Shown: positions 1 to 5,604 of the stretch, in pieces | How the letters are laid out: each line of letters begins with the position of its first letter | How positions within the stretch are numbered: position 1 is the first letter of the stretch | DNA from: Actinomycetota bacterium | Lineage (GTDB): Bacteria; Actinomycetota; Thermoleophilia; Gaiellales; Gaiellaceae | Assembly: GCA_013696185.1 (NCBI GenBank) | Contig: JACCZA010000259.1 | Location: forward strand, 1 to 7,340 | Length of the DNA: 7,340 nucleotides | Direction: 5' to 3' | The notes under the pieces: generated by a model | What the model saw: the letters and a program-made list of their open reading frames with translations, nothing else | Database searches by the model: none | Told to the model about the DNA's origin: nothing | Translations under genes and position numbers: made by a program

Positions 1-889
1 GGGGACGACCGTCTGCCTGCACGAGCACCAGGGAGGCTTCGCCTTCAACCTCGACTCCGTGCACGGGCTCGCCGCCAAGTGCGAGTCCGAGGGCGTCACC
101 GTGCGCTCGGGGGTCGAGGTGACCGCCTTCGAGCTCGGCCCGGACGACACGGTCACCGCGGTCTCGACGAGCGCGGGCAGGATCGAGGTCGGCGAGCAGC
201 TCGTGATCGCTCCCGGGCCGTGGGCGCGGACGCTCTGGGCGATGCTCGGCCTGCCCGCGACGATCGACGTGCGCACGCCGTCGGGCGAGGTCGTCCGCGA
301 TCGGCCGATGTGGACCTACTGGAACCTGCAGGAGGGCGAGATCACCGTCGACCCGCTCACGTTCGCGACCGCCGACGGGGGGCCGCCGCCCGTGATCCAC
401 CTCGACACCGATGCGCCGCTGTACACCGACGACGGCGAGCTCGTGACCGACGAGCTCTGGGGGATCTACTTCAAGCGCGACCGCCACGGCGTGCAGGGCG
501 GCGCCTCGCCGGTCGTCGTCGAGCGGGACGTCGAGCTCGACCCCTATCCGTCGACGACGAACGTCGACCCCGACTTCGCCGACATGTGGTGCGCTGCGCT
601 CTCCCACGCGATGAGCCGCTTCGAGGGCTGCCGGGCCTCCTACAAGGACGCGCGCTCGGGTGGCGTCGGTGCGTTCACCGCGGACAACTTCCCCGTCTTC
701 GACTACCTGAAGCCGAACGTCTACGGCATCCTCGACTCGAACCACGGCTACAAGATGATCGGCGTGGGCCGCGAGGTCGCCCGGGTGCTCGTCGGCGAGC
801 ACTCGCAGCTCCTCTACCCGTTCCGGCTCGAGCGCTTCGCGACGGGCGACCTGCACCCGGTCTCGCACTCGCCGTATCCGTGGTCCTGA
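1..889 (+). CDS. FAD-dependent oxidoreductase, DAO family (5' end missing)
   Basis: The frame is already open at the left edge (first full codon at position 2) and ends at TGA 887-889, leaving 295 residues. An internal GTG at 59 is not a credible start because coding continues upstream of it. The family (DAO: sarcosine, glycine and D-amino-acid oxidases, dimethylglycine dehydrogenase-like) oxidises C-N bonds of amines or amino acids using FAD in the cytoplasm. Visible support is VIAPGPWA at residues 68-75, matching the family's V-x-A-x-G-x-W segment, and a C-terminal FAD-binding part with TADNFPVFDYL (about 226-236) followed by SNHGYKMIGVGREVA (246-260). These resemble the family's T-x-D-x-x-P-x-x and GHG-rich C-terminal motifs. 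The N-terminal Rossmann GxGxxG would lie to the left and cannot be checked. The gene is first of three tightly spaced genes, with a hydrolase starting 4 bp later. The family call is fairly safe; the substrate is unknown. Confidence 0.85.
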   Translation, partial: GTTVCLHEHQGGFAFNLDSVHGLAAKCESEGVTVRSGVEVTAFELGPDDTVTAVSTSAGRIEVGEQLVIAPGPWARTLWAMLGLPATIDVRTPSGEVVRDRPMWTYWNLQEGEITVDPLTFATADGGPPPVIHLDTDAPLYTDDGELVTDELWGIYFKRDRHGVQGGASPVVVERDVELDPYPSTTNVDPDFADMWCAALSHAMSRFEGCRASYKDARSGGVGAFTADNFPVFDYLKPNVYGILDSNHGYKMIGVGREVARVLVGEHSQLLYPFRLERFATGDLHPVSHSPYPWS

Positions 890-893
890 GCCC

Positions 894-2210
894 GTGGCGC
901 TGAGCGAGGTCGAGCAGCGGGTCACCGCCGAGATCGGCCGCCGGCGCGAGGAGCTCGTCGAGCTCGCCTCGGCGCTCGTCCGCTTCGACACGACCGCGCG
1001 CGAGCCTGACGATCCCGCACGGGAGGAGGCAGCGCTCCAGGAGTACCTCGCCGGCCGCCTCGCCGCGGCCGGGGCCGAGACCGATGTCTGGGAGCCGGCG
1101 CGCGAGGAGGTCGCCGGTAGCCGGCTCGTGCCGGCGGGCGGGCTCGGCTTCGAGGGGCGGCCGCAGCTCGCCGCGCGCTTCCCCGGCTCGGGCGGGGGCC
1201 GCAGCCTGCTCCTGAACGGCCACATCGACGTCGTCTCGTCGGTGCCGCGCGAGGCGTGGACGAGCGACCCGAACGAACCCGAGGTGCGCGACGGGAAGCT
1301 CTACGGCCGGGGGAGTTGCGACATGAAGGGCGGCGTCGCCGCGATGACGCTCGCAGCGGTCGTGCTCGCGGAGCTCGGCGTGCGCCTCGCGGGCGACCTC
1401 GTCGTCTGCACCGTCACCGACGAGGAGTCGACCGGCGCGGGCGGAGTCGCCGCCGTCGCCCACGGCGTCTCCGCGGACGCCGGGATCGTGACCGAGCCCT
1501 CCAGCTTCGACATCTGGACGTCGTGTCGCGGCAGCCTGCTGCCGACGATCACGATCCCGGGCCGCCCCGGCCATGCCGGCGTCGGCCAGCCGCACTGGCG
1601 TGACGGAGGCGCCGTGAGCGCGATCGAGCAGGCGACGGTCGTGATCGACGCCCTGCGCGCGCTCGGGGAGGAATGGCGCAGCCGCCCCGACCACAGCCAT
1701 CCGCACCTGTCGCCGGGCGACATCGTCCCCACGGTCATCTCCGGCGGCGAGTGGATCGTCTCCTACCCCGCCTCGTGCCGGATCGAGTATCACGTCGCCT
1801 ACCTGCCGGTCCATGGCGACGAGAGCGGCTGGGGACCCCGGGTCGAGGAGGAGATCGTGGAGCGCGTGCAGCGGGCGGCGGCGAGCGAGCCCTGGCTCGC
1901 GGAGAACCCGCCGACGATCGAGTGGCGAACGGGCGTGCCGTCGAGCGAGGTGTCGCCCGACGAGCCGGTCGTGCGGACGCTGCTGGGGGCGAGCGCGGAC
2001 ATCGGCCGCCCGCGGCGCGTGTCGGGGATGGACTCCTGGCACGACGGGGCGACGTTCACCCTCTTCGGCGGCACGCCGTGCGTCTGCTTCGGGCCGCGCG
2101 ACCTCGGAGCCGCGCACACGATCGACGAGTACGTCCTCGTCGACGACCTCGTGGACTGCGCCCAGGAGCTCGCGGTCGCGGCGATGCGCTTCTGCGAGCT
2201 TGCACGCTAG
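894..2210 (+). CDS. M20-family metallo-hydrolase (ArgE/DapE/acetylornithine deacetylase-like)
   Basis: A complete 438-residue protein, a usual length for M20 amidohydrolases, which cleave N-acyl or peptide bonds of amino-acid derivatives with a two-zinc centre in the cytoplasm. The catalytic set is intact in the expected order. GHIDVVSS carries H110 and D112, GRGSCDMKGG carries bridging D143, TDEES carries general base E177 and metal ligand E178, VTEP carries E201, PGHAG carries H227 in the dimerisation/lid domain, and AAHTIDE carries the last ligand H408. The dimerisation domain spans roughly residues 210-330. GTG 894 is chosen because it lies 4 bp after the preceding stop; no clear Shine-Dalgarno is seen, so translation may be coupled to the upstream gene. 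The frame overlaps the following P450 by 11 bp. It could be a deacetylase, desuccinylase, carbamoylase or dipeptidase. It need not belong to arginine or lysine synthesis, since its neighbours are oxidative enzymes. Confidence 0.9.
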   Translation: MALSEVEQRVTAEIGRRREELVELASALVRFDTTAREPDDPAREEAALQEYLAGRLAAAGAETDVWEPAREEVAGSRLVPAGGLGFEGRPQLAARFPGSGGGRSLLLNGHIDVVSSVPREAWTSDPNEPEVRDGKLYGRGSCDMKGGVAAMTLAAVVLAELGVRLAGDLVVCTVTDEESTGAGGVAAVAHGVSADAGIVTEPSSFDIWTSCRGSLLPTITIPGRPGHAGVGQPHWRDGGAVSAIEQATVVIDALRALGEEWRSRPDHSHPHLSPGDIVPTVISGGEWIVSYPASCRIEYHVAYLPVHGDESGWGPRVEEEIVERVQRAAASEPWLAENPPTIEWRTGVPSSEVSPDEPVVRTLLGASADIGRPRRVSGMDSWHDGATFTLFGGTPCVCFGPRDLGAAHTIDEYVLVDDLVDCAQELAVAAMRFCELAR

Positions 2211-3393
2211 GGCGGCGAAGTTCCCGGTCGGAGCCGGCGCGACGCTCGACGAGCTCGAGTCCGACCCTCATCCGCTGCTCGCGCGCCTGCGCGAGCGCGA
2301 GCCGGTGTCGTGGTTGCCCGTGCTCGGCTGCTGGCTCGTGACAGAGCGGGAGCTCGCCTTGCACGTGATGCGCGAGCCGGCGACCTACACGGTCGACGAT
2401 CCGCGCTTCTCGACCGGCCAGGTCGTCGGCCCGAGCATGCTCACGCTCGACGGCGACGAGCACCGCCGTCACCGCGACCCGTTCGCGCGCGCATTCCGCC
2501 TCGATGCGGTACGCACGCGCTTCACGGCGCTCGTCGAGGACGAGACGGACCGGCTGGTCGGCGCGATCGAGCGCGACGGCCGCGCAGACCTGCGGCGCAG
2601 CGTGGCGGGACCGCTCGCGGTCGCGGTCGTGGCGCACGCGCTCGGCCTTGCGAACACCGACGTGGGGAACGTGCTCAGCTGGTACGAGACGATCGTCGAG
2701 GGGGTCACGCGTGTCACGGCCGGCGAGCCGATCCCCGACGAGGCCCCGGCGGCGTTCGCGGCCCTGCGCGCGAGCATCGAGCCGAGCCTCGACAGCGATC
2801 CGGGCTCCTCCCTGCTCGCGGCCGCTGCCGGCGACGCCGCCGAGCTCACGCACACGGAGGTCGTGTCGAACGCGGCAGTGCTGATGTTCGGCGGGATCGA
2901 GACGACCGAGGGCATGATCGCCAACGGGCTCCTGCACCTGCTGAGCCATCCGGACCAGCTCGAGCTCGCCGAGGCGGAGCCCGCTCTGCTGCGAAACGGC
3001 GTCGAGGAGTCGCTGCGGCTCGAGCCGGCGGCGGCGGTGATCGACCGGTACGCGACCCAGGACATCGAGCTGGCAGGGGCGGAGGTCCGGGCGCGCGAGC
3101 TCGTGCGGATCTCGATCGCCGGGGCGAATCGCGATCCGCGCGTCTTCGCCGACCCCGACCGCTTCGACGTCGGGCGCGAGAACGCCAAGCTCCACCTCGC
3201 CTTCGCCCACGGGCCCCACGTCTGCATCGGGATGCACCTCGCGCGCCTCGAGGCGCACACCGCGATCGGCCGGCTGCTCGATCGTCTCCCGGGTCTACGG
3301 CTCGATCCGGCGCGTCCGTCGGCAGCACGGGGACTCGTCTTTCGCAAGCCCCCGACGCTCCACGTCGTCTGGGAGGCGCGTACGCAGTCCTAG
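2200..3393 (+). CDS. Cytochrome P450 monooxygenase
   Basis: A complete soluble bacterial P450 of 397 residues, without a membrane anchor, that would insert one oxygen atom into a substrate using heme and an external redox partner. Visible landmarks are a helix C HRRHR at residues 88-92, an I-helix oxygen-activation segment GGIETTE (231-237), a K-helix ExxR as E270/R273, an FADPDRF segment (316-322), and the heme loop FAHGPHVCIG (335-344) with thiolate ligand C342. Two positions depart from consensus: alanine replaces the usual first glycine of FGxGxHxCxG, and glutamate replaces the commoner aspartate in the I-helix. The frame is open far upstream, but that part is a shadow of the hydrolase gene. 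TTG 2200 is the only nearby start giving a normal length, and it overlaps the hydrolase by 11 bp, implying coupling. No ferredoxin or reductase gene is present in the window. The substrate is unknown. Confidence 0.93.
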   Translation: MHARAAKFPVGAGATLDELESDPHPLLARLREREPVSWLPVLGCWLVTERELALHVMREPATYTVDDPRFSTGQVVGPSMLTLDGDEHRRHRDPFARAFRLDAVRTRFTALVEDETDRLVGAIERDGRADLRRSVAGPLAVAVVAHALGLANTDVGNVLSWYETIVEGVTRVTAGEPIPDEAPAAFAALRASIEPSLDSDPGSSLLAAAAGDAAELTHTEVVSNAAVLMFGGIETTEGMIANGLLHLLSHPDQLELAEAEPALLRNGVEESLRLEPAAAVIDRYATQDIELAGAEVRARELVRISIAGANRDPRVFADPDRFDVGRENAKLHLAFAHGPHVCIGMHLARLEAHTAIGRLLDRLPGLRLDPARPSAARGLVFRKPPTLHVVWEARTQS

Positions 3394-3402
3394 GGGCCTA
3401 GG
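3389..3402. repeat. Two CCTAGG palindromes spanning the P450/MFS convergent stops
   Basis: CCTAGG occurs twice, separated by GG (3389-3394 and 3397-3402). The left copy contains the TAG stop of the P450 on the plus strand, and the right copy contains the TAG stop of the MFS gene on the minus strand, so both coding regions end inside this 14-bp element. The two-base spacer is too short to be a normal hairpin loop, and no T-tract follows on either side. It is seen directly; any role in transcription ending is unproven. Confidence 0.5.
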
Positions 3403-4570
3403 CGTGTGCCGCGCGAGGGTGCGGCGCGCGCAGCATCCACGCTGCCACGGCGAAGCCCGTGACCGCCGTCGCGACGAACGCCCACTTCGCGCCCCCGGCG
3501 CTCAGCGCCGCCCCCGCGGCCAGCGGAGCTGCCAGTGCCGCGGCAGCCCAGGTGACGTTCATCACGCCCACGATCGGAGTCGCGAGCGCCTCGGAGGGGA
3601 CGTGCGAGCGGGCGAGCGCGTAGACGACGGTGTTGAGCACGGCGCGGGCTCCCGCCGAGAAGACGAGAAAGCCGACGACCGCGAGCGTCGAGAAGCTGAC
3701 GAGCGGGATCAGGAAGGTGACTCCGAGCGCTGCGGCGGCTCCTCCGACGAGCCGGACGTCCACTCGCGCCGACGGAATCCGCGCGGACAGCGCGCCACCG
3801 GTGGTGAAGATGACCGCGGCGAGGGCGATCACGGCGCCGATCCCTCCCGCCGAGAGACCGTTGCGGGCGAGGACGAGCGGTGCGAGGAGCCCCGAGACGC
3901 CCGTCACCACCCCGAGCAGCGCGGTCACGAGGAGCGCTCCGCCCAGCGCTCGCTCCCCCGCCGCAGCGGCGATCGCGTCGTGCAGGCGCGCGGCGGGAGC
4001 GCGTTCCTCGCCGGGGCCGCCACAGGCGAGCACCGCCACGAGCGGCAGGGTGAGGGCGGCGATCGCCAGGAAGGTCGCCTCGTACCCCCACGCATCGGCG
4101 GTGACGCCGGAGAGGAGCGGCCCGACCAGCCAGCCGGCCCCCGCGGCGGCGATCAAGCGCCCGGCGCCCGCGGCGCCACGTCCCGAGCCTGCGGCGACCG
4201 CCGGAGCGATCGTCCAGAGGATGCCGAAGCTGAGCCCGGAGAGCGCTCGGGCGGCCAGGAGCACGCCCAGCCCGTCAGCAAGCCCCTGCATGACGAGCGA
4301 GACGGGAAGGAGCAGAGCGCTCGCGAGCAGCAGCCGGCGCGACCCGACCCGGCCCGCCAGCAGGCCGACCGGCACCGAGACCGCGAGCGTCACGATCGTG
4401 CCCGCCGAGAGCAGCGCGCCCGTCTGGGCGCCGGAGAGGCCGAAGCGCTCCTGGATCGTCGGCAGGACCGGGAGGAGCGCGGCGTCGGCGACGGCGCTCC
4501 CGAACGCGAGCGAGGAGATCGCGAAGAGCGCTCGATCGGCGCGGAGCCTGCGAGACAGCGAGGCGAGCAC
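3398..4570 (-). CDS. MFS family transporter (12-helix permease)
   Basis: An integral inner-membrane permease of the major facilitator superfamily that moves a small solute using an ion gradient. From GTG 4570 it has 390 residues, typical for 12-helix members, composed almost wholly of Ala/Leu/Val/Gly hydrophobic stretches. The segment GLLAGRVGSRR between helices 2 and 3 matches MFS motif A (GxLaDrxGrkr), with glycine where aspartate is usual. A short hydrophilic loop containing PGEERAPAARLHDA separates the two six-helix halves. The frame also permits ATG 4612 (404 residues). The added codons, however, end mostly in A or T (9 of 13) and include a TTA leucine codon, unlike the rest of the gene, and using them would leave no room for a promoter beside the divergent regulator. 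Both starts lack a clear Shine-Dalgarno. Weak resemblance to sugar-efflux or drug-efflux MFS is possible; neither substrate nor direction can be read. Confidence 0.88.
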   Translation of the reverse strand: MLASLSRRLRADRALFAISSLAFGSAVADAALLPVLPTIQERFGLSGAQTGALLSAGTIVTLAVSVPVGLLAGRVGSRRLLLASALLLPVSLVMQGLADGLGVLLAARALSGLSFGILWTIAPAVAAGSGRGAAGAGRLIAAAGAGWLVGPLLSGVTADAWGYEATFLAIAALTLPLVAVLACGGPGEERAPAARLHDAIAAAAGERALGGALLVTALLGVVTGVSGLLAPLVLARNGLSAGGIGAVIALAAVIFTTGGALSARIPSARVDVRLVGGAAAALGVTFLIPLVSFSTLAVVGFLVFSAGARAVLNTVVYALARSHVPSEALATPIVGVMNVTWAAAALAAPLAAGAALSAGGAKWAFVATAVTGFAVAAWMLRAPHPRAAHA

Positions 4571-4614
4571 CCATTCAGCATCGCCAAGTCGTGCGATAAG
4601 TAAAATGCGCATTG
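4571..4614. promoter_or_regulatory. Divergent MFS/LysR promoter-operator region
   Basis: This gap between the preferred MFS start (GTG 4570, minus strand) and the LysR start (ATG 4615, plus strand) is visibly AT-richer (about half GC) than the coding DNA on both sides. It contains TAAAAT at 4601-4606, a match to a TANNNT -10 element on the plus strand. That would place transcription initiation about 7-9 bases downstream, at or next to ATG 4615, suggesting a leaderless regulator mRNA. No convincing -35 box was found at standard spacing. A perfect 10-bp palindrome, AATGCGCATT, lies at 4604-4613. LysR-type regulators usually bind such divergent gaps and control both genes. Role inferred; no footprint evidence. 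Confidence 0.55.
4604..4613. promoter_or_regulatory. 10-bp perfect palindrome AATGCGCATT, candidate operator
   Basis: AATGCGCATT reads identically on both strands and does not extend further. It overlaps the end of the TAAAAT hexamer and abuts the start codon of the LysR gene, a position where a bound regulator would block initiation (autorepression). It is not an obvious T-N11-A LysR box, so the link to this regulator is only positional. A palindrome of this length can occur by chance. Confidence 0.35.
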
Positions 4615-5559
4615 ATGAACGTTGCGAGAAGCGTTGCTGATCGGTTGCTCGGGATCGAGTTCCGCCACCTGGCCGCGCTCGAGGCGATCGTCGAGACGGG
4701 CTCCTTCGCCGCCGCGGCGCGCCGGCTCGGCTACACGCAGTCCGCGATCAGCCAGCAGATCGCCGTCCTCGAGCGGGTGACGGAGGTGCAGCTGCTGGAG
4801 CGCCCGGGCGGTCGCCGCCCGGTGACCGCAACGGAGGCCGGCGCTCGCCTGCTTCGCCACGCAGCCCGTGCGACCGCCGCCCTGCGCGCCGCCGAGGCCG
4901 ACCTGCACGCGCTCGCCGAGGGGGAAGCCGGCACGCTGCGCATCGCCACGTTCCAGAGCATCGGGGTGCGCGTGATCCCGCCGGTGATGCGCCTCTACGT
5001 GGCGCGCCGGCCTGCGATCGACGTCAAGCTGATCGAGGCCGACCTCGGGGTCATGACCGAGAAGCTCGTGCGCGGCGAGCTCGACCTCGCCTTTGTCGCC
5101 GACCCGGTGGAGACGGCAATCGAGCAGATCGAGGTGCTGAGCGACCCGTACGTGCTCCTCGCCCCCGCCGGCTCAGAGCTCGCGCAGAGCGAGAAGACCC
5201 TGACCGCACGAGAGATCGCGCGGCTCCCCCTGATCGCCTACCGCGTCCCCACGCACGGCGGCGAGGCGCACCTCCGCAGCAAGGGGCTCGAGCCCACGAT
5301 CGTCTTCCGATCCGACGACAGCGGCATCGTGCAGGGCCTCGTCGGCGCGGGCGTCGGCTATGCGCTCGTGCCCCGCCTCACCGTCGATCGGAGCGACGCC
5401 GCAGTCGCCATGCTCGACGTGCGCGGCATCCCACCCCGGGAGATCGGGCTCGCCTGGCACGCCGTCCGCAGGCTCTCACCCGCAGCCAAGGCATTCGTCG
5501 AGGTCGTCGAGGAAGTCGCCGCCGACCTGCGCGCGAGAGAGCCCCTCGGGTCTCGCTAG
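4615..5559 (+). CDS. LysR-type transcriptional regulator
   Basis: A 314-residue protein of normal length for the family: an N-terminal winged helix-turn-helix joined by a linker helix to a periplasmic-binding-protein-like effector domain. The HTH is clear at residues 29-53 (GSFAAAARRLGYTQSAISQQ plus the next few residues), followed by the wing LLERPGGRRPVTATEAG (60-76). The effector domain runs from about residue 105 (GTLRIATFQSIG) to 300 and includes GELDLAFVADP (154-164) and GLVGAGVGYALVPRL (241-255), which are typical family segments. ATG 4615 is chosen; TTG 4612 is directly before it, and TTG 4645 is an alternative giving 304 residues that begins nearer the usual LysR start and skips several codons ending in A or T. 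It is transcribed divergently from the MFS gene, its most likely target, probably with autoregulation. The effector is unknown; the enzyme substrate of the nearby operon is one possibility. Confidence 0.93.
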   Translation: MNVARSVADRLLGIEFRHLAALEAIVETGSFAAAARRLGYTQSAISQQIAVLERVTEVQLLERPGGRRPVTATEAGARLLRHAARATAALRAAEADLHALAEGEAGTLRIATFQSIGVRVIPPVMRLYVARRPAIDVKLIEADLGVMTEKLVRGELDLAFVADPVETAIEQIEVLSDPYVLLAPAGSELAQSEKTLTAREIARLPLIAYRVPTHGGEAHLRSKGLEPTIVFRSDDSGIVQGLVGAGVGYALVPRLTVDRSDAAVAMLDVRGIPPREIGLAWHAVRRLSPAAKAFVEVVEEVAADLRAREPLGSR

Positions 5560-5577
5560 CTGCGCTCGAGCCGGCGC

Positions 5578-5603
5578 GCTCGTGCCCCGGCGGACGGGCG
5601 AGC
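5578..5603. terminator. Possible bidirectional stem-loop between LysR and ABC ATPase genes
   Basis: In the 45-bp convergent gap, GCTCG (5578-5582) and CCC (5585-5587), separated by a two-base TG bulge, can pair with GGGCGAGC (5596-5603) around an 8-base loop. This gives an eight-pair GC-rich stem placed after both stop codons (LysR 5559 and ATPase 5605). No run of T follows on either strand, so it is not a classical intrinsic terminator, and GC-rich DNA forms such stems easily. Offered as a weak candidate. Confidence 0.3.
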
Positions 5604-5604
5604 T

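Noticed and set aside
59..61. GTG as the start of the FAD oxidoreductase
   Set aside because: The frame is open to the left edge with plausible protein sequence before it, and the family's N-terminal FAD-binding motif would be missing; the gene is cut by the window.
675..2117. Long open frame (480 codons) on the minus strand opposite the oxidoreductase/hydrolase genes
   Set aside because: Composition is Arg/Ala/Asp-rich with no recognisable domain, and it lies opposite two clear genes. Such frames are expected in high-GC DNA where stops are rare.
1813..2199. In-frame upstream extension of the P450 from ATG 1813
   Set aside because: The added 129 residues are Arg/Ser-rich and coincide with the well-conserved C-terminal half of the M20 hydrolase in another frame; bacterial P450s do not carry such an extension.
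2056..3258. Minus-strand open frame of 400 codons opposite the P450
   Set aside because: Low-complexity Arg/Val/Glu shadow with no family motif, and the plus strand encodes a complete P450.
3404..4603. Plus-strand open frame of 399 codons opposite the MFS gene
   Set aside because: Very rich in Arg, Glu, Asp and Gly with no hydrophobic core or domain; the antisense shadow of a membrane protein gene.
4571..4612. ATG 4612 as the MFS start
   Set aside because: The 14 added codons mostly end in A/T, include TTA, and would abut the divergent LysR start, leaving no promoter. It is kept only as an alternative.
3630..4640. Second plus-strand open frame (336 codons) opposite the MFS gene
   Set aside because: Ala/Ser/Pro/Arg-rich sequence without recognisable motifs, fully overlapped by the MFS and LysR genes.
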